Made by a program: the position numbers and the translations under genes. This document shows, in pieces, positions 20,187 through 31,804 of a DNA stretch of 64,000 nucleotides. Source of the DNA: Agrobacterium larrymoorei (GTDB taxonomy: Bacteria > Pseudomonadota > Alphaproteobacteria > Rhizobiales > Rhizobiaceae); the NCBI RefSeq assembly GCF_013322225.1, contig NZ_JAAMFB010000019.1, forward strand, positions 1 through 64,000, in the 5' to 3' direction. Under the pieces are notes generated by a model, which worked only from the letters and a program-made list of their open reading frames with translations, was not told the origin of the DNA and did no database searches. Numbering within the stretch: position 1 is the stretch's first letter; every line of letters begins with the position of its first letter.

Positions 20187-20825
20187 TCAGGCTGCTTTTT
20201 CCGTTGCGAGTTTGATTCCGAGCGCAATGAAAACCACGCCACTGGTGCGGTCGATCCACTGGCTGGCGCGGGCGAAAGCCGTGCGCATGCGCGGTGTGGT
20301 CATGAAGAGGCTGACGCCGACGAACCATGCGATAAGGCAGCTCGCCATGATGATACCGTAGCCGAACTTGATCATGACCGGCGTATGGGCATGAACCACA
20401 GTCGAGAAGATCGACAGGAAGAAGAAAACCGGCTTGGGGTTTAGCGCATTTGCGGCAAATCCAAGCGTGAACGCCTTGATGGCAGACTGACGTTTCGTGA
20501 TGACCGCATCTGCCGAAACGTCTGGCAGTTCCATCTTGCTCGAACGGAGCGCCTTGATTCCGATATAGATGAGATAGGCGACGCCAAGCCACTTCACGAT
20601 ATTGAACAGATAGATCGACTGCGAAATGATGAGGCCCAGACCAAGGATCGTATAGGTTACGTGGAACATCAGTGATGTGCCGATGCCGAAACTGGTAATG
20701 ATGGCCTCGCGGCGCCCATGCACCATCGCCTGACGCATGACCATGGCAAGGTCAGCGCCGGGAGAGACGATAGCGAAGAAAAAGATCGCCATAAGGGATG
20801 CCAGTTCGATCGCATATTGATGCAT
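20187..20825 (-). CDS. LysE/RhtB-family translocator
   Basis: 212 residues with about six TM helices. LysE/RhtB proteins export amino acids or similar small metabolites. The N-terminal SPGADLAMVMRQAMVHGRREA block is the family signature, followed by the G-x-x-G-G-like helix regions and NPKPVFFFLSIF. The ATG at 20825 is chosen because an upstream frame to 20969 would overlap the neighbouring MAPEG gene by over 100 bp. It lies between an SDR gene and a MAPEG gene on the same strand. The substrate is unknown. Confidence 0.88.
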   Translation of the reverse strand: MHQYAIELASLMAIFFFAIVSPGADLAMVMRQAMVHGRREAIITSFGIGTSLMFHVTYTILGLGLIISQSIYLFNIVKWLGVAYLIYIGIKALRSSKMELPDVSADAVITKRQSAIKAFTLGFAANALNPKPVFFFLSIFSTVVHAHTPVMIKFGYGIIMASCLIAWFVGVSLFMTTPRMRTAFARASQWIDRTSGVVFIALGIKLATEKAA

Positions 20826-20839
20826 GAGAATATCCGCCC

Positions 20840-21253
20840 CTAGATCATCAAGACAATAAACATCAACAATAGTCCCGCCATCGCGCCCAGCCAGACCAGA
20901 GAGCGAATGTAGGGAATGCCCGCCAGATAAAGCGGAATATAAATCACACGGCAGATCAGCCAGATCCATGCGCCTATGAGCGCAACCCCTGAGGGATCGC
21001 CTGCCATGATCACGCCGAAAGCAAGCGCGATGAAGGCCGGATAGGTTTCACGAAAATTCGAAGAGGCGCGCGCCGCGCGGCATGCGAGCTTACCCTCCGG
21101 CTTCCGTCCATCATCTCTCGGCCCGGCATTCCACTGCGAACCAAGTTCCCGGGTCGCCGAAACACCTTGGAGAATGACATGCACCATCAGCAGCAACACA
21201 CTCAGACCGATGAGCGGCAAAAAGGGGGACGCAGCAAGGAAGGTAGGTGGCAC
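20840..21253 (-). CDS. MAPEG-family membrane protein
   Basis: 137 residues with four hydrophobic helices. The MAPEG (membrane-associated eicosanoid/glutathione metabolism) signature is visible: RAARASSNFRETYPAF between helices 1 and 2, then RVIYIPLYLAGIPYIRSLVW. Bacterial members are mostly uncharacterised, some with glutathione-linked activity. It lies 67 bp after sucB, separated from it by a hairpin, and 14 bp before the LysE gene, so these two are probably co-transcribed. Confidence 0.88.
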   Translation of the reverse strand: MPPTFLAASPFLPLIGLSVLLLMVHVILQGVSATRELGSQWNAGPRDDGRKPEGKLACRAARASSNFRETYPAFIALAFGVIMAGDPSGVALIGAWIWLICRVIYIPLYLAGIPYIRSLVWLGAMAGLLLMFIVLMI

Positions 21254-21273
21254 GGTGCTCTCCTAATGCAAAT

Positions 21274-21305
21274 TCAGCGGGATTTCAGTTGAAGCCCCGC
21301 TGAAC
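21274..21305 (-). terminator. Hairpin after sucB
   Basis: TTCAGCGGG (21274-21282) pairs perfectly with CCCGCTGAA (21297-21305). On the minus strand it is followed by TTTGC, a weak U-tract. It is placed between sucB and the MAPEG gene and could end or attenuate the suc transcript. Confidence 0.55.
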
Positions 21306-21320
21306 AGAAAAGCAAGTCGA

Positions 21321-22553
21321 TTATAGATCGAGAACCAGACGCTCCGGATCTTCCAGGCTTTCCTTGACGCGAACGAGGAAGGTAACCGCTTCCTTGCCGT
21401 CAACGATGCGGTGATCGTAGGAGAGCGCGAGATACATCATCGGACGGATAACGATCTGGCCGCCGACGACGACCGGGCGCTCCTGAATCTTGTGCATGCC
21501 GAGGATACCGGACTGCGGTGCGTTGAGGATCGGCGAAGACATCAGCGAGCCGTAGACGCCACCATTGGTAATGGTGAAGGTGCCGCCCTGCATGTCGGCC
21601 ATGCCGAGCGAACCATCGCGTGCGGACTTGGCTAGACGACCGAGTTCCTTTTCGACGCCAGCGATGGACAGCTGGTCGGCATCACGGATAACCGGAACGA
21701 CGAGACCCTTGTCCGTACCGACAGCCATGCCGACGTGACAATAGTTCTTGTAGATGATGTCGTTGCCATCGATTTCGGCGTTAACGGCAGGCAGTTCCTT
21801 CAGAGCGTGCGTCACAGCCTTGGTGAAGAAGCCCATGAAGCCGAGCTTGACGCCATGCTTCTTTTCGAAAACGTCCTTGTAGCGGTTACGCAGGTCCATG
21901 ACCGCCTTCATGTCCACTTCGTTGTAAGTGGTCAGCATCGCCGCAGTGTTCTGCGCGTCCTTGAGGCGACGGGCAATCGTCTGACGCAGGCGCGTCATCT
22001 TCACGCGCTCTTCGCGAACGGCATCGCCTTCGGCAGAAACCGGACGCGGTGCGGAAACGGCAGCAGGTGCAGCGGCAGGAGCAGAAACGCCCTTGGCAAC
22101 AGCCGCCAGAACATCACCCTTCAGAACCTGACCACGCTTGCCCGAACCATCGACCTGATCGGCGGAGAGGTTGTTTTCGGAGAGCAGCTTGGCAGCAGCA
22201 GGAGCCGCCGGAACGGAACCGCTTGCAGCAGGTGCAGGTGCGGCAGCAGCCGGTGCTGCGGCAAGAGCCGGAGCGGCAGGTGCTGCAGCCGGTGCAGAGG
22301 TTGCAGCGCCTGCTGCACCTTCTGCGATCTGGCCGAGCAGCGCATCGAGACCGACGGTCTCACCATTCTGGGCAACGATCTCGGTCAGAACGCCGGAAGC
22401 AGGAGCCGGAACTTCAACGGTAACCTTGTCGGTTTCCAGTTCTACCAGCGGTTCGTCAGCCTTGACGGTGTCGCCGACTTTCTTAAACCAGGTGCCGATA
22501 GTCGCTTCGCTGACGGACTCACCCAGTGTTGGTACGCGGATTTCAGTGGCCAT
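21321..22553 (-). CDS. sucB: 2-oxoglutarate dehydrogenase E2, dihydrolipoyl succinyltransferase
   Basis: 410 residues. E2 transfers the succinyl group to CoA in the oxoglutarate dehydrogenase complex. It has one lipoyl domain (1-78, lipoylated K43 in [10 protein letters not shown]), an Ala/Pro-rich linker (about 80-120), an E1/E3-binding domain ([19 protein letters not shown]) and the catalytic domain with H381 and D385 ([12 protein letters not shown]). The linker shows the high Ala/Pro content usual for flexible E2 hinges. It follows sucA by 55 bp in the operon. Confidence 0.98.
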   Translation of the reverse strand: MATEIRVPTLGESVSEATIGTWFKKVGDTVKADEPLVELETDKVTVEVPAPASGVLTEIVAQNGETVGLDALLGQIAEGAAGAATSAPAAAPAAPALAAAPAAAAPAPAASGSVPAAPAAAKLLSENNLSADQVDGSGKRGQVLKGDVLAAVAKGVSAPAAAPAAVSAPRPVSAEGDAVREERVKMTRLRQTIARRLKDAQNTAAMLTTYNEVDMKAVMDLRNRYKDVFEKKHGVKLGFMGFFTKAVTHALKELPAVNAEIDGNDIIYKNYCHVGMAVGTDKGLVVPVIRDADQLSIAGVEKELGRLAKSARDGSLGMADMQGGTFTITNGGVYGSLMSSPILNAPQSGILGMHKIQERPVVVGGQIVIRPMMYLALSYDHRIVDGKEAVTFLVRVKESLEDPERLVLDL

Positions 22554-22608
22554 TTTATCGTTCCGTTATTCAGGTGTCTTTGTTGCGAGGGTCGAAGGGG
22601 GAGAGTTT

Positions 22609-25605
22609 TTACTCTCCCAATGCGTCTTCGAGGAACGCAGCAAGCTGCGCCAGATGCTTGGACATCAGGCCGGTCGCCGGAGAAGCGGCAGCCGGACGGC
22701 CCGTGTAACGGACCTTCTGGTACTTGGCGTCGATATGCGCCAGAACCCATTCCAGATACGGGTCGATGAAGGACCACGCACCCATGTTCTTGGGCTCTTC
22801 CTGGCACCAGACCATCTCCGCATTGCGGAAGCGGGACAGCTCGTTGATGAGCGCCTTGGCCGGGAACGGATAAAGCTGTTCGATACGCAGCAGGTATACA
22901 TCGTCGATCCCGCGCTTTTCGCGCTCTTCCAGCAGGTCGTAATAGACCTTGCCGGTGCAGAGTACGACGCGGCGGATTTTCGAATCCTTCTGCAGCTTGA
23001 TCGGACCGTCCTTGATGACCTCCGCATCGTCCCACAGCAGACGGTGGAACGAGGATTCGCCACCCAGTTCTGTCAGCGAAGAGGTTGCCCGCTTGTGGCG
23101 CAGCAAGGACTTCGGCGTCATCAGGATCAGCGGCTTGCGGAAGTCACGCTTCACCTGACGGCGTAGGATGTGGAAGTAGTTGGCAGGGGTCGTGACGTTG
23201 GCGACCTGCATGTTGTCTTCGGCGCACATCTGCAACCAGCGCTCCAGACGGGCGGACGAATGTTCCGGTCCCTGACCTTCATAGCCATGCGGCAGAAGGC
23301 AGACGAGACCAGACATACGCAGCCACTTGCGTTCACCAGACGAGATGAACTGGTCGAACACGACCTGCGCGCCATTGGCGAAGTCACCGAACTGGGCTTC
23401 CCAAAGCGTCAGCGCGTTCGGACGGGCCAGGGAGTAGCCGTATTCGAAGCCGAGAACGGCCTCTTCGGACAGCATCGAGTTGATCACTTCGTAGCGTGCC
23501 TGTGTCGGAGCGAGGTTTGCCAGCGGAATGTAACGCTCTTCCGTTTCCTGATCGTAGAGAACCGAGTGGCGCTGCGAGAAGGTACCGCGTTCACAATCCT
23601 GACCCGACAGACGAATCTTGTGACCATCGACAACCAGCGTACCGAAAGCAAAGGCTTCGGCCATCGCCCAGTCAAGACCCTCGCCGGTTTCGACCATCTG
23701 CGCACGGTTTTCCATGAAACGCTGGATGGTTTTATGGGCCTTGAAGCCTTCAGGAATGGTCGACAGCTTCTTGCCGATTTCCTTGAGCTGCTTCATCGGA
23801 GCGCCGGTCTTGCCACGACGCTGCTCATCGGCGTTGTCCGCTGCGCGAAGACCCGACCATTGACCGTCCAGCCAGTCGGCCTTGTTCGGCTTGTAGCTCT
23901 GGCCTGCTTCGAATTCCTGCTCCAGATTGGCACGCCAATCGGCTTTCAGCTTCTCGAACTCGCCTTCGTTGATCAGGCCTTCTGCGATCAGGCGGTCGGC
24001 ATAAATGCGGGCAACCGTCTTGTGAGCGCGGATGACCTTGTACATCTTCGGCTGCGTGAACGCTGGCTCGTCGCCTTCGTTGTGGCCGAAGCGGCGATAG
24101 CAGAACATGTCGATGACGACAGGCTTGTGGAACTTCATGCGGTATTCGGTGGCGATCTTCGCCGCGTAGACCACAGCTTCCGGATCATCACCATTGACGT
24201 GGAAGATCGGCGCTTCGATCATCTTGGCAACGTCGGATGGGTACGGCGAAGAGCGCGAGAAGCCCGGGTTCGTCGTAAAGCCGATCTGGTTGTTGATGAT
24301 GACGTGCATCGTACCGGCAACGCGGTGACCGCGCAGACCGGAAAGGCCGAGAATTTCAGCCACGACGCCCTGACCCGCAAAGGCCGCATCACCGTGCAGC
24401 AGCAACGGCAGAACCTTGGCGCGCTCGGAAAGCGGAATGGTATCGCCTTCCCAGATTTTCGCCAGCTGGTCCTGCTTCGCACGGGCCTTGCCCATGACGA
24501 CAGGGTTGACGATTTCAAGGTGCGACGGGTTTGCCGTCAGCGACAGGTGAACCTTGTTACCATCGAACTCACGGTCGGAAGAGGCGCCGAGATGGTACTT
24601 CACGTCGCCGGAACCTTCGACATCGTCAGGCTTGAAGGAACCGCCCTTGAACTCGTGGAACACGGCACGGTGCGGCTTGCCCATGACGTTCGTCAGCACG
24701 TTGAGGCGACCGCGGTGAGCCATGCCGAGAACGACTTCTTCGAGACCGTCCTGGCCGCCGCGCTTGATGATCTGTTCCAGCGCCGGGATCAGCGATTCAC
24801 CGCCATCCAGACCGAAACGCTTGGTGCCCTTGAAACGGACGTCGAGGAACTGCTCGTAGCCTTCGGCCTCGACGAGCTTGGACAGGATTGCCTTTTTGCC
24901 TTCGGCAGTGAAGGCAACGCCCTTATCCGGGCCTTCGATGCGCTCCTGAATCCAGCCCTTTTCTTCGGGGCTGGACATATGCATGAATTCGACGCCGATG
25001 GTGGAGCAGTAGGTGCGCTCCAGAATGTCGATCATTTCGCGCACGCTGGCATATTCCAGACCGAGCACGTTATCGATGAAAATCTTGCGGTCGTAATCGC
25101 TCTCTTCGAAGCCGTAGGACTTCGGAGACAATTCGTTGTAATCCTCGACAGGGCTCGCAATGCCAAGCGGATCGAGCTTGGCATGCAGGTGGCCGCGCAT
25201 GCGATAGGCGCGAATCATCATGATGGCGCGAACGCTGTCACGAGTCGCCTGAAGCACTTCGGCTTCGCTGACGGCCTTGCCGGTCTCGGCGCCCTTGGCT
25301 TCGGCCTTGGCCTGAACCTTTTTTTCGATGGCCTTTTCGACCGTCGCCCAGTTGCCATCCAGTGCGGAAATCAGGTCGCCATTGGCCGGGATCGGCCAGT
25401 TGTCGCGCTTCCAGGAAGCGCCTTTTGCGGCCGCCTTCACATCGTCGGGATTATCGGAAAGCGCCTTGAAGAAGCTCTGCCACTCTGGCGATACGGAGGA
25501 TGGGTCCTCTTCGTACCGGGCGTAGAGCTGCTCGATATAGGCTGCATTCGCGCCGTCGAGAAACGACGTGACCTGAAACTGCTCGTTGGCTTCTTGCCTT
25601 GCCAT
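22609..25605 (-). CDS. sucA: 2-oxoglutarate dehydrogenase E1
   Basis: 998 residues, the usual length. This thiamine diphosphate enzyme decarboxylates 2-oxoglutarate and succinylates the lipoyl group of SucB. Seen are the N-terminal E2-binding region (FLDGANAAYIEQLYARYEEDP), GMAHRGRLNVL, the ThDP site region around LLHGDAAFAGQGVV and INNQIGFTT, and FGHNEGDEPAFTQP. The ATG at 25605 gives the standard MARQEANEQF start but has no clear Shine-Dalgarno sequence. GAGGAGG lies 24 bases upstream, and an in-frame ATG at 25656 would add 17 residues, so the start is not certain. Confidence 0.97.
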   Translation of the reverse strand: MARQEANEQFQVTSFLDGANAAYIEQLYARYEEDPSSVSPEWQSFFKALSDNPDDVKAAAKGASWKRDNWPIPANGDLISALDGNWATVEKAIEKKVQAKAEAKGAETGKAVSEAEVLQATRDSVRAIMMIRAYRMRGHLHAKLDPLGIASPVEDYNELSPKSYGFEESDYDRKIFIDNVLGLEYASVREMIDILERTYCSTIGVEFMHMSSPEEKGWIQERIEGPDKGVAFTAEGKKAILSKLVEAEGYEQFLDVRFKGTKRFGLDGGESLIPALEQIIKRGGQDGLEEVVLGMAHRGRLNVLTNVMGKPHRAVFHEFKGGSFKPDDVEGSGDVKYHLGASSDREFDGNKVHLSLTANPSHLEIVNPVVMGKARAKQDQLAKIWEGDTIPLSERAKVLPLLLHGDAAFAGQGVVAEILGLSGLRGHRVAGTMHVIINNQIGFTTNPGFSRSSPYPSDVAKMIEAPIFHVNGDDPEAVVYAAKIATEYRMKFHKPVVIDMFCYRRFGHNEGDEPAFTQPKMYKVIRAHKTVARIYADRLIAEGLINEGEFEKLKADWRANLEQEFEAGQSYKPNKADWLDGQWSGLRAADNADEQRRGKTGAPMKQLKEIGKKLSTIPEGFKAHKTIQRFMENRAQMVETGEGLDWAMAEAFAFGTLVVDGHKIRLSGQDCERGTFSQRHSVLYDQETEERYIPLANLAPTQARYEVINSMLSEEAVLGFEYGYSLARPNALTLWEAQFGDFANGAQVVFDQFISSGERKWLRMSGLVCLLPHGYEGQGPEHSSARLERWLQMCAEDNMQVANVTTPANYFHILRRQVKRDFRKPLILMTPKSLLRHKRATSSLTELGGESSFHRLLWDDAEVIKDGPIKLQKDSKIRRVVLCTGKVYYDLLEEREKRGIDDVYLLRIEQLYPFPAKALINELSRFRNAEMVWCQEEPKNMGAWSFIDPYLEWVLAHIDAKYQKVRYTGRPAAASPATGLMSKHLAQLAAFLEDALGE

Positions 25606-25679
25606 TGTTTTATCGCGGACTTGATCGTCCGCCTCCTCAATCCCGTTGATGGCCATTCACGGCCTGCCGCTTAGTCTGC

Positions 25680-25745
25680 GATGCGAAAAGCATCGATTAT
25701 TCTTCATGCGGCTTCGGGCAGGCTACCGTTATCGGTCCCTGCCCG
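25680..25745 (-). other. Two hairpins in the sucD-sucA gap
   Basis: The 160-bp gap between sucD and sucA holds two perfect stems: CGGGCAGG/CCTGCCCG (25715-25722 with 25738-25745) and GATGC/GCATC (25680-25684 with 25690-25694). Neither is followed by a U-run on the minus strand. They could act in mRNA processing between the sucCD and sucAB parts or stabilise the 3' end of the sucCD message; this is inference. Confidence 0.5.
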
Positions 25746-25765
25746 CTGCCAGATTGGTTTCAGTC

Positions 25766-26668
25766 TCAGCCCTTGAGGACTTCGACCAGCGTCTTGCCAA
25801 GGCGTGCCGGGGAAGGCGAAACCTTGATGCCTGCTGCTTCCATGGCAGAAATCTTGGATTCTGCATCGCCCTTGCCGCCGGAAACGACAGCACCGGCGTG
25901 GCCCATGGTGCGGCCCTTCGGAGCGGTACGACCGGCAATGAAGCCAGCCATCGGCTTCTTGCGGCCCTTCTTTGCTTCGTCGATCAGGAACTGGGCTGCA
26001 TCTTCTTCAGCCGAACCACCAATTTCACCGATCATGATGATCGAGGTCGTTGCTTCGTCTGCGAGGAACATTTCCAGCACGTCGATGAACTCGGTGCCCT
26101 TGACCGGGTCGCCGCCGATGCCGACAGCCGTCGTCTGGCCGAGGCCTTCGTTGGATGTCTGGAACACGGCTTCGTAGGTCAGCGTGCCGGAGCGCGAAAC
26201 GATACCGACGGAACCCTTGCGGAAGATGGAGCCCGGCATGATGCCGATCTTGCACTCTTCCGGCGTCATGATGCCTGGGCAGTTAGGGCCAAGCAGACGG
26301 GAATTCGAACGGTCGAGGCGAGCCTTGACGCGCACCATGTCAGCAACCGGAATACCTTCGGTGATGCAGGTGATGAACGGAATTTCCGCATCGATGGCTT
26401 CGATGATCGCATCTGCGGCACCTGCCGGCGGAACGTAGATCACGGATGCGTCTGCACCGGTCTTGTCCTTGGCTTCTGCAACGGTTGCGAAGATCGGCAG
26501 GGTTTCGCCCTTGGAGCCGGTCCAGTTGGTGCCGCCCTTGGAAGGGTGAATACCGCCGACCATCTGCGTGCCGTAGTAAGCAAGCGCCTGCTCGGTGTGG
26601 AAGGTACCGGTCTTGCCGGTCAGACCCTGAACGAGGATCTTCGTGTCTTTATTGACGAGAATTGACAT
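25766..26668 (-). CDS. sucD: Succinyl-CoA synthetase alpha subunit
   Basis: 300 residues. With SucC it converts succinyl-CoA to succinate with nucleoside triphosphate formation. CoA-binding Rossmann segment [12 protein letters not shown] (13-24), the LLGPNCPG motif (125-132) and the phosphorylated active-site H257 in [14 protein letters not shown] are present. It is 17 bp after sucC on the same strand, in the order mdh-sucC-sucD-sucA-sucB. Confidence 0.98.
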   Translation of the reverse strand: MSILVNKDTKILVQGLTGKTGTFHTEQALAYYGTQMVGGIHPSKGGTNWTGSKGETLPIFATVAEAKDKTGADASVIYVPPAGAADAIIEAIDAEIPFITCITEGIPVADMVRVKARLDRSNSRLLGPNCPGIMTPEECKIGIMPGSIFRKGSVGIVSRSGTLTYEAVFQTSNEGLGQTTAVGIGGDPVKGTEFIDVLEMFLADEATTSIIMIGEIGGSAEEDAAQFLIDEAKKGRKKPMAGFIAGRTAPKGRTMGHAGAVVSGGKGDAESKISAMEAAGIKVSPSPARLGKTLVEVLKG

Positions 26669-26685
26669 TATTTCCGGTCCTTCAA

Positions 26686-27879
<1,194 letters not shown>

Positions 27880-27912
27880 GGATTAATCCCTGTTTACAGC
27901 CGAAACGGCAAA

Positions 27913-29004
<1,092 letters not shown>

Positions 29005-29020
29005 TTAGATGATAAAATTC

Positions 29021-29034
29021 TTACGTAAACGTAA
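29021..29034. promoter_or_regulatory. TTACGTAA palindrome upstream of mdh
   Basis: TTACGTAAACGTAA contains the perfect palindrome TTACGTAA and a tandem ACGTAA. It lies 146-159 bp upstream of the mdh ATG, in the only gap that can hold the mdh-suc promoter. A related perfect 12-mer lies at 34681-34692. The factor that might bind is unknown. Confidence 0.35.
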
Positions 29035-29054
29035 TATATTGTGTCATCAAAACG

Positions 29055-30218
29055 TCAAGCGGCTTGCCGTTTGCCGTTGTGTAGCTCAAGATAATCGGCG
29101 CTGCGCATCTCGAAAAGGCGAGATGCCGTTCTGTCAAACTCAAAACCCTCTGTACCCTTGCGCATTCCCAAGAGGTCTTCCGGCATGGCAGCGGCGGAGG
29201 CGAAAAGTCTGACCGTATGGTCATAAAGTGCGTCGATCAGAATAATGAAGCGCTTCGTCTCATTGCGACGATCTGCGCTGAGAAAAGGAATATGGTCGAT
29301 GAAAATAGTGTCGAAACGATTGGCAATCGCCAGAAAATCTGCGGCACCGAGCGGCTTTTCGCAGAGGTCCCTGAAGGTGAAACGAGCGACACGACCCGCA
29401 GCCATCGGCACGAAAATGGAGCGACCCTTCATCTCAATCTCGATAGGCGAGGCAGTCTGCCCTGCAGTCAGATGATGCCAGGCCATATCCATCGCCTGAT
29501 CGGCAGCACTGCCCAGAGGAGTGACATAGACCGGAAGGCTCTTCACCTTCTCCATCCGGTAATCGATAGGACTATCGAGAGAAACGACCTCGACGTGCTT
29601 CTTGAGTAGATCGACAAAGGGCAGGAACAGGCCGCGATTGAGGCCATCCTTGTAGAGATTGTCCGGCACCACGTTGGATGTCGTCACCAGCGTGCAGCCG
29701 TTAGCGAAAAGTTCGGTGAAAAGCCGCGCCAGAATCATCGCGTCGGCAATATCCGTTACGGTGAATTCATCGAAGCACAGCAACTCCGCCTCTGCCAAAA
29801 TCTGCTCAGCAACCGGCGGAATGGGGTCTGCCTGCTTTGTTTCTCCAGCTTTCAGCTTCTGTCGGTGCGCATGGACCCGATTATGAACATCGGCCATGAA
29901 TTCGTGAAAATGGCAGCGACGCTTCTTCTCGACCGGCGCCATCTGAAAAAACATGTCCATCAGCATGGTCTTGCCGCGACCAACGCTGCCATGGACATAA
30001 AGCCCTTTGACGGAAGGTGTTGAGGCCGCCTTGCGGGCGAACATCCAGCCGAGCGCGCTTTTCTTTTTGGCCGGCTTGCGCAGCTTCAGGTCAGCCAGAA
30101 TTCTATCGAGATGCGCCGCCACATCGAGTTGGGCGGCGTCGGCCTTCAGTTCGCCAGATGCTGTCAATGCGTTGAGCTGTTCAACAACACTATGATTATA
30201 GGCGGGCACTGGCTGCAT
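29055..30218 (-). CDS. zapE: AFG1/ZapE-family ATPase
   Basis: 387 residues. This AAA+-like P-loop ATPase family includes E. coli ZapE, which acts at the division ring, and mitochondrial AFG1/LACE1, which affects turnover of respiratory subunits. Walker A GSVGRGKT (77-84), Walker B LLCFDEFTVTD, and the LVTTSNVVPDNLYKDGLNR segment are diagnostic. The ATG at 30218 has GGAG eight bases upstream. It lies between sdh and mdh operons on the same strand but with its own gaps, so it is probably transcribed separately. Confidence 0.93.
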   Translation of the reverse strand: MQPVPAYNHSVVEQLNALTASGELKADAAQLDVAAHLDRILADLKLRKPAKKKSALGWMFARKAASTPSVKGLYVHGSVGRGKTMLMDMFFQMAPVEKKRRCHFHEFMADVHNRVHAHRQKLKAGETKQADPIPPVAEQILAEAELLCFDEFTVTDIADAMILARLFTELFANGCTLVTTSNVVPDNLYKDGLNRGLFLPFVDLLKKHVEVVSLDSPIDYRMEKVKSLPVYVTPLGSAADQAMDMAWHHLTAGQTASPIEIEMKGRSIFVPMAAGRVARFTFRDLCEKPLGAADFLAIANRFDTIFIDHIPFLSADRRNETKRFIILIDALYDHTVRLFASAAAMPEDLLGMRKGTEGFEFDRTASRLFEMRSADYLELHNGKRQAA

Positions 30219-30266
30219 GGAGAAAGCTCCGCACGCAGGCACCAACGAGCACCTGCGTCGATAATA

Positions 30267-30800
30267 TTAGCGGCTCAGGCTAAGTGGCTGACCGTTATTG
30301 GTCGTACCGTCATAGCGAGCGTCGGAAGTCTTGTAGACGCGACCGATCGTATCGCCCGAGCGGTTCTTGAACTGAACCATCTTGCCAGAGACTTCCCACG
30401 AGCCCATTGCGGTCAGGTCGCCCGTACAACCGCGCGTACCGCCGCGCGAGCCACTACCGAGGTTCGTCAGCGTCAGGAACATATCGCAGTTGGCCGCGCC
30501 GTTGGACACACGCCAGTTACCCACCATCGATTCCTTGGTGACATCGAGAGCTGTGGTTGGAGCAGCCGAGGCCACATTCGTGCCGCCCGCAGCATTACCG
30601 GCGGGAGCAGTCGGAAACTGAGAAGCACCACCGGGCGGCGGCAGATTGCCGGACTGAACGGAAGGAACAGGCTGAGCCTGAAGAGGGGGCGTGTAACCCG
30701 GGCCACTATTCTGATTGCTGCCGTAATCGTAGGAGGTGCGCTGGCAACCGGCAAGGCCCAAGATGACCGCAAGGCCTGTCACCACATATCTGAATTGCAT
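30267..30800 (-). CDS. Omp19-like outer-membrane lipoprotein with Inh protease-inhibitor domain
   Basis: 177 residues. The N-terminus is a lipoprotein signal ending in lipobox LAGC (Cys19). A Pro/Gln/Gly-rich linker follows, then a C-terminal beta-barrel-like domain (from about 95) with [30 protein letters not shown] and final GQPLSLSR. This matches AprI/Inh inhibitors and Brucella Omp19 in length and layout. Two cysteines may form a disulfide as in Inh. GGGAGCTAGAG precedes the ATG. It may protect against host or self proteases; that role is inferred from Omp19. Confidence 0.85.
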   Translation of the reverse strand: MQFRYVVTGLAVILGLAGCQRTSYDYGSNQNSGPGYTPPLQAQPVPSVQSGNLPPPGGASQFPTAPAGNAAGGTNVASAAPTTALDVTKESMVGNWRVSNGAANCDMFLTLTNLGSGSRGGTRGCTGDLTAMGSWEVSGKMVQFKNRSGDTIGRVYKTSDARYDGTTNNGQPLSLSR

Positions 30801-30953
30801 CTCTAGCTCCCGACTCTCTTCGCCTTTTGATAGACCATGTCCACACAAAACGGCTGAATTATTACCAAAGCCTTAGCTAAAGCAAGCCGCAGCAACGATA
30901 ATTGCCATTTCACTCTAATTTTAAGGAAATTTCGACATATCTTCCTTCGCAAA

Positions 30954-30980
30954 CAAACCGCGACTGGTGATCGCGGTTTG
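30954..30980 (-). terminator. Terminator of the sdhCDAB operon
   Basis: CAAACCGCGA (30954-30963) and TCGCGGTTTG (30971-30980) form a perfect ten-base stem with a seven-base loop, 28 bp past the sdhB stop. On the minus strand it runs into TTTGCG, a short U-tract. Confidence 0.75.
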
Positions 30981-31007
30981 TCATTCTTCCACAATTCTGG
31001 GCAGTGA

Positions 31008-31787
31008 TCAGACGCGCCGCTCGACCATCATCTTCTTGATTTCGGCAATTGCCTTGGCAGGGTTCAGACCCTTGGGACAAGCCTGCGCGCAGTTCATGAT
31101 CGTATGGCAGCGATAGAGACGGAAAGGATCTTCGAGGTTATCGAGACGCTCGCCCGTGGCTTCATCGCGGCTGTCGATCAGCCAGCGATAGGCCTGCAGC
31201 AGAACGGCTGGACCAAGATAGCGGTCGCCATTCCACCAATAGCTGGGACAGGAGGTGGAGCAGCAGGCGCAGAGAATGCACTCGTAAAGGCCGTCGAGTT
31301 TCTGGCGGTCTTCGTGGCTCTGTTTCCATTCCTTGGCAGGCGTTGGAGACACCGTCTTCAGCCATGGCTCGATGGAACGGTGCTGTGCATAGAAGTTCGA
31401 TAGATCGGGGACCAGATCCTTGACCACCGGCATGTGCGGCAAAGGATAAACCTTCACTGTACCGTTGATCTCTTCCATGCCTTTTGTGCAGGCCAGCGTG
31501 TTGGTGCCATCGATGTTCATCGCGCAGGAACCGCAGATGCCTTCACGACAGGAACGGCGCAGCGTCAAGGTCGGGTCGATATTGTTCTTGATGTAGAGAA
31601 GCGCATCGAGAACCATCGGGCCGCAATCATCGACGTCGATATAATAAGTATCGATACGCGGGTTCTGACCGTCATCCGGATTCCAGCGGTAAATCCGGTA
31701 CTCGCGAACATTCTTCGCAGCCGCCGGCTTGGGCCAGACCTTACCTTCGGTCATCTGAGAGTTTTTGGGAAGAGCAAGTTCAACCAT
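31008..31787 (-). CDS. sdhB: Succinate dehydrogenase iron-sulfur subunit
   Basis: 259 residues. SdhB carries three Fe-S clusters that pass electrons from FAD to ubiquinone. The [2Fe-2S] cysteines are C80, C85, C88 and C100 ([10 protein letters not shown]). The [4Fe-4S] and [3Fe-4S] ligands lie in [12 protein letters not shown] and [20 protein letters not shown] at 31787 follows AGAGGA with seven-base spacing. It is the last gene of sdhCDAB, 17 bp after sdhA. Confidence 0.98.
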   Translation of the reverse strand: MVELALPKNSQMTEGKVWPKPAAAKNVREYRIYRWNPDDGQNPRIDTYYIDVDDCGPMVLDALLYIKNNIDPTLTLRRSCREGICGSCAMNIDGTNTLACTKGMEEINGTVKVYPLPHMPVVKDLVPDLSNFYAQHRSIEPWLKTVSPTPAKEWKQSHEDRQKLDGLYECILCACCSTSCPSYWWNGDRYLGPAVLLQAYRWLIDSRDEATGERLDNLEDPFRLYRCHTIMNCAQACPKGLNPAKAIAEIKKMMVERRV

Positions 31788-31804
31788 GTCCAATTCCTCT
31801 CAAA

